Part shown: positions 1 to 7,259 of the stretch, one piece after another
Position numbering within the stretch: position 1 is the stretch's first letter
How the letters are laid out: every line of letters begins with the position of its first letter
Origin: Sphingobacterium sp. ML3W
GTDB taxonomy: Bacteria; Bacteroidota; Bacteroidia; Sphingobacteriales; Sphingobacteriaceae
DNA: 64,000 nucleotides
NCBI RefSeq assembly: GCF_029542085.1
Contig: NZ_CP107036.1
Span: 868,001 to 932,000, forward strand
Direction of reading: 5' to 3'
Program-made: the position numbers and the translations under genes
The notes under the pieces: generated by a model
The model's database searches: none
The model's input: only the letters and a program-made list of their open reading frames with translations
Told to the model about the DNA's origin: nothing

Positions 1-654
1 ATAGAGTTGCCTACAATATAATATTATACGTTTTCTGTAGAATACGGTCTGCTGAATTAACTATAGATTTTCAGAGCGCAGCTATAAGAATCATACGGGT
101 CAAGATCCTTGATTGAAAGAATTTTCAAGTTCTACTGTTAATTACATCTACATAATTAGCCGTTTTTATGTAAGTTTGAATAGACTAAATTGTGATGGCT
201 GAATTCAAAGAACATATCGAAATATTTAGGGAAACTATTGGTGCACAGTTTGAAGCTTGGCGGGTGCTCATCGATCCTAAGGAAAAGCTGTATCCCGTTT
301 ATTGGTAATGGGATGGGAGTAAGTTTGGGGATCGAGACTTGGCTGTAAAGAATATGAAACGTCGTTATCCAGCTTTAGAAATCAGGTTCTGCCGATCCTG
401 ACCGTTTGATTTTATAGAAATGATTTTCTACTTTGTAGCTCTACGAACAAAGCGTGATATTAGGGAAAATCTTAATGTAACCGATTTATCTGAAAAACTA
501 GATGATTCGGTTTATGGATATTGCTTAAAATTATTTACTTTTTAACTGCCGAAAGGCTACAAATAATTCGTATATTGAGTCGTTCGATAGAATTTTCGAG
601 ACGACTAGCTAAATGTAACCTCATTCATGTCATAAACGATGTGAAGCTAATAAA
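1..654. other. gene-poor AT-rich stretch with short remnant reading frames
   Basis: I see no confident gene here. Two short rightward frames exist, 195-308 (37 codons, MAEFKEHIEIF...YPVYW) and 420-545 (41 codons, rich in charged residues). Both have credible amino-acid composition but no family I recognise. They may be decayed pieces of a larger gene or chance frames. The stretch precedes the 2TM gene at 655, so that gene's promoter probably lies here, but I could not pick one out. Confidence 0.3.
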
Positions 655-1227
655 ATGGAAAATATATCTAATAAAATCGGCTTAAGAAATAGAATTTGGG
701 AAGATCTATATGACAGTAGGAAATCGGAAGAATTCTTATCATTATACATGGCTTCAAAAAAAAATAATAAAACTATATACGATGTTACTATAGCGACGAT
801 TTCGATTTTAGGTGCTATTCTGACTACAGTTCAGAATCAGTTTGAGATACTTAAGAATAGTGCATTTATAGCGTGTTTAATAATCATAATAGTGCAATTA
901 GCAGATAAAGCTTTGCCAAATTTGTTAATTAAAGATGATGTGATAAATAAGTTAAGTGAATACAGAATTAAGTATGTAACCCTTTATGAAAATTTAGATT
1001 TATTATGGTGCGAGTTTGAAGATCAAAGAATCAATTACGATCAAGCTTTTGAGAGATATTTTTCTCTTCGGCAATTAAATATATCTTTACAAGAACTCGA
1101 TAATTCAGTGTTGATTAAAGAGAATAAAAGACTTAATAAGATTGCTGAGGAAAGAACACAAATACACATGGACAAACACTTTTATCAATATAGTAATGAG
1201 CAAGAAACAAGTATCGAAAACAATTAA
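655..1227 (+). CDS. SLATT-like two-helix membrane protein, putative effector
   Basis: This 190-residue protein has a short charged N-terminus, two closely spaced hydrophobic helices (about residues 41-58 and 66-84), then a long charged helical tail. That layout, including the motif-like SRKSEEFLSLY just before the first helix, resembles SLATT domains. SLATT domains are two-transmembrane effectors known from nucleotide-signalling and other bacterial conflict systems, where they are thought to damage or open the membrane. The ATG at 655 is the only sensible start. The 3' end overlaps the next gene by 32 bases, and two tiny polyproline-tailed genes follow directly, so the three very likely form one operon. 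No nucleotidyltransferase or SLOG partner is visible nearby. SLATT membership is inferred from layout only; another 2TM family is possible. Confidence 0.55.
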   Translation: MENISNKIGLRNRIWEDLYDSRKSEEFLSLYMASKKNNKTIYDVTIATISILGAILTTVQNQFEILKNSAFIACLIIIIVQLADKALPNLLIKDDVINKLSEYRIKYVTLYENLDLLWCEFEDQRINYDQAFERYFSLRQLNISLQELDNSVLIKENKRLNKIAEERTQIHMDKHFYQYSNEQETSIENN

Positions 1228-1327
1228 GATCATTAGGGAGCCTACCGGAGCTGTTCCGTTAGGAGGACAAATACCAACATCCAGAAATCCTCCCCCTCCA
1301 CCGATTAAATCACCTAAAAATAAGTAA
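1196..1327 (+). CDS. 43-residue protein with polyproline tail
   Basis: A tiny basic protein that starts MSKKQVSK and ends in a C-terminal tail containing SRNPPPPP followed by lysines. It starts inside the 3' end of the 2TM gene in another frame (32-base overlap), which suggests translational coupling. A longer in-frame start at 1142 lies deeper in the upstream gene and is less likely. The next gene, two bases downstream, encodes a second protein of nearly the same size and tail, so the pair look like diverged duplicates. That two adjacent frames keep the same tail argues that they are translated. The function is unknown. Polyproline tails can act as docking peptides, so a binding partner or modifier of the 2TM protein is plausible but unproven. 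Confidence 0.6.
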   Translation: MSKKQVSKTIKIIREPTGAVPLGGQIPTSRNPPPPPIKSPKNK

Positions 1328-1329
1328 AT

Positions 1330-1455
1330 ATGAATAAATCAATTAAGCCAGACAAGGGAAATAATAGTGATAATGGTAAATTAACATACGTAGAAAAGGG
1401 ACAATTAAAACCTTCTAGAAATCCACCGCCCCCTCCTCCCAAAAAACAAAAATGA
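1330..1455 (+). CDS. 41-residue protein with polyproline tail, paralogue of its neighbour
   Basis: This small, charged protein begins MNKSIKPDKG and ends with PSRNPPPPPPKKQK. It starts two bases after the preceding stop codon. Its tail matches that of the upstream 43-residue protein (SRNPPPPP plus lysines), whereas the N-terminal halves differ, so the tail is the conserved part. A hairpin followed by a T-run lies about 50 bases downstream and closes the operon. The C-rich codons of the tail stand out from the AT-rich surroundings. No enzymatic motif is present. I infer a role tied to the 2TM protein from the overlap and spacing only. Confidence 0.6.
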   Translation: MNKSIKPDKGNNSDNGKLTYVEKGQLKPSRNPPPPPPKKQK

Positions 1456-1505
1456 AAATTTTGTATTACCTTTGATTAGATAAATCTAGACAAAAAATTC
1501 TTTTA

Positions 1506-1540
1506 GCTCCTTCCTGAGGAAATCAGGAGGAAGCATTTTT
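1506..1540 (+). terminator. rho-independent terminator after the 2TM/polyproline operon
   Basis: A 12-base arm at 1506-1517 pairs with 1523-1534 around the loop GGAAA, with one mismatch and one wobble, and is followed by ATTTTT. It lies 50 bases after the last small gene and is oriented to end the rightward transcript. Confidence 0.7.
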
Positions 1541-1620
1541 GTCACTCACACTTCGATAGACTTTCAGAAGCGGAAAGGCTTCTTATTTAAGTAACCATTA
1601 CAATCATCACCTCAATTTTT

Positions 1621-1638
1621 ACATTTGCCCGCAAATGT
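1621..1638. repeat. perfect 8-bp inverted repeat
   Basis: ACATTTGC, then CC, then GCAAATGT: a near-continuous palindrome between the rightward operon and the leftward HEPN gene. It could be a regulator site or a weak hairpin. No gene starts nearby in either direction, so an operator role is not obvious. Confidence 0.4.
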
Positions 1639-1785
1639 CGATACTTTTGAGTGTTGTTTGAGTGCTTAAAGAAGACCTCGATCTGCTGTCGTTGTTTGTA
1701 AATGTGTTAATCTGATCAAAAAACGGTCAGCATTTAACGAAGGTTAATGGTAAAGGACGTTTCCGAAATTGTATATTTAAGGCTC

Positions 1786-3075
1786 TTATGTTCTTTTTTT
1801 GCGCGGTTCAAAAGAGTATAATTCTTCTTTTTCCACTTCAGAAAAATCTACCGTTAATGGAAAATCTTCTTTGTTTCTATAAAAGCTTGCTTTGTCGATC
1901 AATTCATATAATCCGATTTCATGGAGGTCGTAATTTTTCAAGTCTTCACCCTTTAACCATATCTGAAAGGAATCACTTCCTTCAATAGGACTTTCGGCTA
2001 CCAAAAATGAATCATATTCGAAATTGAAAAGTGGTTCTGCGAGTAAAGCATATTTCACCAATGCAACTGCTCGATTGATGATCTTAAGATTTTTTGTACC
2101 TACCAGTTTATGAGGGACATTTATGAGCAGTATTTTGTCTTTTTTTAAGAGTTCGATGCTAATTGCAGGCATTTTATTAAAATTGCAATTTTTCGTGAAC
2201 TTTTCAGCAAAGAATTCTTCTTTTTGTTTGCCAGTTAGTTTTGGGTCATTCCATTTCTCTAAAATTTCCTGATCCTTTTTATCGCGTAGAAATTTAACCG
2301 AATTTTTGTCTGCGACCTGATGAATATAAAGGGAGGAGAGTGTCTGATCGTTTGTGATTATGGGTTGAACGTCAACTCCAAAAATATTAATTGAAGCATA
2401 AACAGCGGTTATAAAGTCTATTAAGGAGGCGATGCGATCAATGAGTTCCTGATTGGTCAATTTAAGGATGTCTGTTATTACAGGTACTGTTGTTCGTTGG
2501 ATTTTCCTGAATACAATATGATCAGCCTGATAAACAATACTATGTGTACCTGAGTGAGATATGGCATTTCTAATGATCGGTACATATCCGCTGAACATGC
2601 TTGTTCCTTTCAATCTGGAAGATGCGAATTGTACTTTCTGAAATTCACTAGCGGATAGGTTTGCCTGGTTAAAAGAAGAAAAAGTTCCTTCCTTAAACCT
2701 AATGGCAGCAATGATAATCGAGAGATATGGGTCAAAAAGGTCAGATATTATATTGCGATAAAGATTTACAAGTTGCATTTGCATAAAACGGTTCATTTGA
2801 TCCATCTTGGATTTAATATCATCCCATTGATGGAAAATAAAATCCTGATGGTCATAAGTAAGACGTAGGTATTTTTGGTTTTCAAAGAATATTTTTTCTA
2901 GAAAACCTTTGTCATCGGTTTCCAAAGCTTCATGAAAAAGTCCAAGGATTTCGCCAATCAATAGTTTACCTGCAATCTTTGAACTAAAATTTTCATCACA
3001 TATATCTTTGATTTCAGCCAATGCTTCCTTAGCACTAGCCGTATTATCTAATCTTAAAAATGAACCGTATTCCAT
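1786..3075 (-). CDS. HEPN-like protein of unknown function
   Basis: A 429-residue protein counted from the first ATG (3075). An in-frame TTG at 3096 is less likely because it overlaps a good -7 promoter element. Around residues 166-176 it carries the segment PIIRNAISHSG, which contains an R-x4-H motif (R169, H174). This motif is typical of HEPN domains, many of which are ribonucleases in toxin-antitoxin and abortive-infection systems. The N-terminal 160 residues are mostly helical. The C-terminal half has mixed strands and helices that I do not recognise. It stands alone on the minus strand between two rightward modules, with about 330 bases downstream and 550 bases upstream free of genes. 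Assignment as a HEPN-type defence protein rests on one motif and the location. Confidence 0.55.
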   Translation of the reverse strand: MEYGSFLRLDNTASAKEALAEIKDICDENFSSKIAGKLLIGEILGLFHEALETDDKGFLEKIFFENQKYLRLTYDHQDFIFHQWDDIKSKMDQMNRFMQMQLVNLYRNIISDLFDPYLSIIIAAIRFKEGTFSSFNQANLSASEFQKVQFASSRLKGTSMFSGYVPIIRNAISHSGTHSIVYQADHIVFRKIQRTTVPVITDILKLTNQELIDRIASLIDFITAVYASINIFGVDVQPIITNDQTLSSLYIHQVADKNSVKFLRDKKDQEILEKWNDPKLTGKQKEEFFAEKFTKNCNFNKMPAISIELLKKDKILLINVPHKLVGTKNLKIINRAVALVKYALLAEPLFNFEYDSFLVAESPIEGSDSFQIWLKGEDLKNYDLHEIGLYELIDKASFYRNKEDFPLTVDFSEVEKEELYSFEPRKKRT

Positions 3076-3093
3076 CTGATCTAATTTATAAAA

Positions 3094-3101
3094 CAAAGAT
3101 A
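3094..3101 (-). promoter_or_regulatory. Bacteroidota-type -7 element for the HEPN-like gene
   Basis: Read on the minus strand, 3101-3094 is TATCTTTG, an exact match to the TAnnTTTG element of Bacteroidota promoters. It lies 18 bases before the ATG at 3075, implying a very short leader. No clear -33 TTG is seen at the right distance. Confidence 0.5.
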
Positions 3102-3626
3102 CTAGGTCAAATGCAACCTATATGCGTAGTTAAATTATTGGTTATTATATTGGAAAAAGTTTTGTAACAGCAGCTTTAAATTTAATCATTGTGGTGGTAA
3201 AGGGAGGCCCTATTGGAATTATTTAGTTTTGCAAATTCGTAATTGGGATTAATATGCATTCAGTTCTGTTAGTACTGAATTTACCTGCTCAAGTTTCATA
3301 TAAAATAATAGTTTAAAGAATAAAATTCCAAATAGCATGTGAAACCTTAAAATACAAAATTCAAATATTTTGTATGATTATGTTATTTAAATGTCTGTCT
3401 AGTAGGTAAATAATATTATCATGTTACATGATTACGTTATATAATATAATTTTATTTAATTTTATGATGAATTTCTCAGCTTTAAGAAATACAATAGATA
3501 TTGATCCTAAATGAGGAATGTTCAGACGAAGAAATATATTATTTTTATTCATGGGAATAAATTTGCGTCTGCTACGTTTCTCAATAGCAATGAGGATAAA
3601 ATTAAATCTGAAATAATCTTTAAATA
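3102..3626. other. AT-rich gap without a recognisable gene
   Basis: This gap of about 525 bases lies between two divergent modules. It is very AT-rich, with several near-homopolymeric A/T runs, and presumably carries the promoters of both flanking units. I see no credible coding frame; a minus-strand frame near 3424-3657 has poor composition. Confidence 0.4.
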
Positions 3627-4409
3627 ATGGATACAATAAATTCTTTTTACACCACATTTGAGGACGCAGACAAACGGCATGAATTTGATCTACGTCCTAT
3701 GGGTGCGACCACTTTTCGAGGTTTTAACGTTGGCGTCTCTGATGGCAATGGCAACAGGTATGGAGGTGAAGCGATCCAGACTGCGACCACTCTCGAAGAT
3801 TATGATTCAAGGTTTATCGAAAAGATACTTAAAATTACTCCTGTATATAGATTTTTGGATTTCTTAGATTACCATTATAACCATTATTTAAATAGGCAAG
3901 AAGTAGAAGAAGATACTTTCATAAAACATATGCGATATGTTATTTATCCCAGTCTAGAACGCTATAAACGAAACGAATATGCCGGTTTAATGATGGAATG
4001 GATTACTAAAAAGAATGCAATGTTAACACAGAAACAGCAAGAAAAAGAGGGGGCATCGATTCCAGCAATTCATGTCACGGTTGGAAATAATTCGACTTTT
4101 CAGTTTCAGCATGCCACCACAAACTCCCATCAACAAATTACTATCAAAAGAAATGACATAGAGCAATATATGAAGCTCGTCGAGGAGATAAGAGCAGGAT
4201 TTGTGGAATTTAAAAAGCATTTGAGTCCTACAGAAGCTTCAAATTTAAAGATGGAAACAGAGTTTCTTGAATTCAATCTTAATAAAGAAAAACCGGATGC
4301 CAGTATTGTTAAATCGATTGGAAAGAGTATAAGTGGAATTTTAAAATCAATACCGGGAAATGTCGTAGCAAACTGGATAACCAATATTGATTTTACAAAT
4401 TTGCTTTGA
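3627..4409 (+). CDS. AbiTii-like protein, partner of the KAP NTPase
   Basis: A 260-residue protein without signal peptide or membrane helix. The N-terminal 135 residues are not recognised. A polar N/S/Q-rich segment (about 150-170, around VTVGNNSTFQ) separates them from a helical C-terminal module (about 175-260). This linker and helical-bundle arrangement resembles the C-terminal part of AbiTii-type and related accessory proteins of phage-defence loci. The KAP-type NTPase gene starts 122 bases downstream on the same strand, so the two probably work together, with this protein as a sensor or adaptor. The family match is by overall pattern, not by catalytic residues. If it is not AbiTii-like, it is an orphan partner of the NTPase. 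Confidence 0.45.
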   Translation: MDTINSFYTTFEDADKRHEFDLRPMGATTFRGFNVGVSDGNGNRYGGEAIQTATTLEDYDSRFIEKILKITPVYRFLDFLDYHYNHYLNRQEVEEDTFIKHMRYVIYPSLERYKRNEYAGLMMEWITKKNAMLTQKQQEKEGASIPAIHVTVGNNSTFQFQHATTNSHQQITIKRNDIEQYMKLVEEIRAGFVEFKKHLSPTEASNLKMETEFLEFNLNKEKPDASIVKSIGKSISGILKSIPGNVVANWITNIDFTNLL

Positions 4410-4531
4410 TGGACAGATTAAAATAATAGGTCCGAACCATGAGACTTATCCTAATCCGGACCAACTTTAAATTTATATGAAGTGTTTTATTTAGGGCCTA
4501 AAATAATCTACTAAAAGAAAAAAAAGCTAGT

Positions 4532-6442
4532 ATGACGAACCGAATTGAAAATGTATTATTAAATTATCTCCAAACAGAAACAAATCATGCGATATTGTTA
4601 AGGGGGGAGTGGGGATCAGGAAAAACGCATTACATAAAAAATACTTTTTTTGAATTAGCAAAAGATATAAAGACGATAGAGTCCGGAGCAACAAAAAGGT
4701 ATCGACCATTGCTTATTTCCTTGTACGGAGCAAAATCAATTGACGACATCAAGGACCGGATATGGTTGAAACTATATCCCATATTAGAGAATAAGCATGC
4801 GAGCAACGCATTGTCATTGTTTAATTTTATTATTAAATCATCAGATATAAGTAAGCTGATCACTAAGGAAGGTTTTGTCGATAGACTCTTCGAAAACTTC
4901 GAAAAAGCTGCAAAAGAGATCAATAAAAAGGCAAAAGAAAACTTTAAATATGATAATTTCCTTCTGTGTCTTGACGATCTGGAGAGAAGAAACGAAGAGT
5001 TCACAGTTGACCAATTATTAGGTTTTGTAAACTCGCTTGTTGAACATGATAACAATAAAGTTATTTTAATCGCAAATGAGGAAAAGATAAACGAGGAGAA
5101 ATTTAAAGAGATCAAAGAAAAAACCATTGGTTACACCCTGCATTTTGAGCAGGGATTTCAGCAGGTTTTCGAAAACTTTGTCAAAAGTTATGACACTACT
5201 GATGGGTTTAAACTCTTTCTTAAAGAACACAATACTATCTTTAATGATATTTTCACGAAAGATGGCCAATCAAATGTCAACTATCGAACGCTTAAAAATG
5301 CTATATCGGTTTTTGGCCAAATCTACCATATTATAACAACTAAAGGTTTTAAGAGTAAGGCACTTGAAAAAATAAAAGAAACCATATTTCTAGATTTATT
5401 AAAATTTACAATAGGTATTTGTATTGAATTTAGAAAGGGCAATGTCAGCTATAATGACAAAAAAGATCTTGAGAATCATGATATAGTAATTTTTGCCCAA
5501 ATTTTAGGGAAAGAAAGCCAAAAAGACTCATACCTGATGAATTTTATTGACAACTATATCAAAAATGATAATAAGTATCACTTTTATAAATCCATCTATG
5601 AGGTAGTAACTGGGGGATGTATCGTTGATATCGAACTACTAAGGTCGGAACTGAGGAAAAACCATCATGTTGTGGAGGGTGAGATCCCCATTCAATATTC
5701 CGTGTATAATAAAATACTTGAACATGATTATTTAAAAATCCCTGATGAGGAATTCAAAACATTATTACAGGATCTCAAAAAGTATGCCCTTCAAGGTAAG
5801 TTTCTTATCACAGAATATCCCACAGTTTTATATGCATTATTTAGGGATGACAACTTACTTAATCTGAGCGAGCGAGGTATAACTAACCAATTCATTAAAG
5901 TGATCCAAGATAAGAGAAGTGAACATAAGCATCACCCTTTATTAGCGAAGCATTATTCCCCAGATCCCAATTATCCACTTAGTAAGTTCCAACAAAAGCT
6001 TATCGCAACCATTTTAAAGATAAACGAAGACGCAAAAAAACTTGAATTTGATGGCAAGATTACTGATTTAAAACAACTCTTTTCTACCGATTTTACAGCA
6101 TTTTTTCAGCAGTTCCTCGCCTATCATTACCAGCATACGGGACATTTTTCACTTGAAGGTTTCTCAGGGAATTTTCTCTATTCAACTTTCTTGAATTTAA
6201 CAAATAAAGACAAATTGGATTTCGTTAATATGCTCTACTTTGGATTTTTAGATAGTCTATTTAGTCTGAAATGTTATGAATTGGATATATTTGAAGACCT
6301 AAAAAAGAAAGTTGACAAGAAGGTGGCTGGAAAAAATCCCAAAAATAATAGTACAACTCTTCTTAAGAAGCTTCAGGAAGTTTTAGATAAAATACTACAG
6401 AAAAAAGGACGACAATCCATCACGCAAAATGTACAGGTTTGA
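4532..6442 (+). CDS. KAP-family P-loop NTPase
   Basis: A 636-residue STAND-like ATPase. The Walker A motif GEWGSGKT is at residues 25-32, right at the N-terminus, and the Walker B motif FLLCLDDLER is at about 143-152. A sensor-like strand ending in Asn (VILIAN) follows at about 177-182. This combination is characteristic of KAP NTPases. Members occur in phage-defence systems such as the Qat systems and as predicted membrane-associated signalling ATPases. No transmembrane pair is obvious in the P-loop domain, unlike many KAP proteins. The remaining 430 residues are helical with no enzymatic motif seen, so they may sense a trigger or bind the upstream protein. Codon use is AT-rich like the rest of the island. 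Confidence 0.7.
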   Translation: MTNRIENVLLNYLQTETNHAILLRGEWGSGKTHYIKNTFFELAKDIKTIESGATKRYRPLLISLYGAKSIDDIKDRIWLKLYPILENKHASNALSLFNFIIKSSDISKLITKEGFVDRLFENFEKAAKEINKKAKENFKYDNFLLCLDDLERRNEEFTVDQLLGFVNSLVEHDNNKVILIANEEKINEEKFKEIKEKTIGYTLHFEQGFQQVFENFVKSYDTTDGFKLFLKEHNTIFNDIFTKDGQSNVNYRTLKNAISVFGQIYHIITTKGFKSKALEKIKETIFLDLLKFTIGICIEFRKGNVSYNDKKDLENHDIVIFAQILGKESQKDSYLMNFIDNYIKNDNKYHFYKSIYEVVTGGCIVDIELLRSELRKNHHVVEGEIPIQYSVYNKILEHDYLKIPDEEFKTLLQDLKKYALQGKFLITEYPTVLYALFRDDNLLNLSERGITNQFIKVIQDKRSEHKHHPLLAKHYSPDPNYPLSKFQQKLIATILKINEDAKKLEFDGKITDLKQLFSTDFTAFFQQFLAYHYQHTGHFSLEGFSGNFLYSTFLNLTNKDKLDFVNMLYFGFLDSLFSLKCYELDIFEDLKKKVDKKVAGKNPKNNSTTLLKKLQEVLDKILQKKGRQSITQNVQV

Positions 6443-7259
6443 GACTGTAACGTGACCTTTGTCGGTAGCCCGAAAGAATTTACCTCCGGTAATTGCTACT
6501 GTACCTCATCCAAGGAAATCGTAAGAAATCCACCGCCCGGATGCCCCACAAATAATTGCATTCGTATTTACGGTAGCAATAGGCTATCTCATCTACTTAC
6601 AGCGGGATATTAGCCGTACCTATACTTACTATGAAGATTTCCCTAGATGAAAGCGGTTTTGCCTCCGTGAATGCCAACGCAGCTATCAGAAGGTCATGCG
6701 ACAGATATCCCGTTGGTATAATCTAGATATTGAATACAGGGAAAGTTTTTCATCCTTCACGTATTTTAAGTGATCAAATACATTTCTGCTCTTGCCGGAA
6801 CGACACTTGAATTCTTAAAACTCATGGCACACAAGCTTTAAAAAAATCAGTTACCTAATTTAGGTACCTTTAATGGTAACCCAAAGGGTTAACCATAAAG
6901 GTTTAATTATTTTGAATTTCTTTAGACTTATTATTTGGGAAAGCGCTTATTATGAAGTTTTTAAGTAATAAAAGCACGCTAATATGTGCTTTTCAGTAAC
7001 GTTTTAGTGACCCCTCTTGGATCATATCTCAAATTATTTTTATAGCTGATAATCAAAGTTTTATTAAGTTAAATTTTTCGATGTCCACCATCGATGATCA
7101 CCATATAGTTTGAACTTAAATGAACGTTTTGGCTAATTCTTTGGCTTTTGAGTGCAAATATATATTGCATCTTTGGAAACACAACATTTTGTTTGAAAAC
7201 GATTTTAAAATTTTATGGTGGTCATTTAAATTTATAACTATATTAGTTTCAGTTACTAA
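6443..7259. other. gene-poor gap with decayed surface-protein-like fragments
   Basis: No intact gene is visible in these ~800 bases. Two short rightward stretches translate with natural-looking composition. One, at about 6450-6615, is Cys/Gly-rich (KEFTSGNCYCTS...RNPPPGCPTN). The other, at about 6640-6720, reads SLDESGFASVNANAAIRRSC. They recall the repeats of large Bacteroidota surface proteins but are interrupted by stops, so I read them as gene remnants. A hairpin lies at 6866-6902, and AT-rich promoter-like sequence precedes the gene at 7260. Confidence 0.35.
6866..6902. terminator. hairpin between the KAP operon and the DUF4365-like gene
   Basis: A long imperfect stem, ACCTTTAATGGTAACCC at 6866-6882 against GGGTTAACCATAAAGGT at 6886-6902, around a 3-base loop. 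It is followed by TTAATTATTTT. Too far (about 420 bases) from the KAP stop to be certain of its role. Confidence 0.35.

Noticed and set aside
1142..1195. Upstream start for the 43-residue polyproline protein
   Set aside because: The extension lies fully within the upstream 2TM gene; the ATG at 1196 gives a protein matching its neighbour in size.
3076..3096. TTG start at 3096 for the HEPN-like gene
   Set aside because: It would overlap the -7 promoter element; the ATG at 3075 is the better start.
3424..3657. 77-codon minus-strand frame
   Set aside because: AT-rich, no clear domain, and it overlaps the probable promoter region and start of the gene at 3627.
4630..5127. Long minus-strand frame under the KAP NTPase
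   Set aside because: A shadow of a well-supported coding gene; Ser/Leu/Phe-rich composition typical of antisense frames.
6516..6535. RNPPPGC in a decayed frame as a third polyproline peptide
   Set aside because: It shares only RNPPP with the tails at 1196-1455, lacks the basic end and lies in interrupted coding sequence 5 kb away, so chance is likely.
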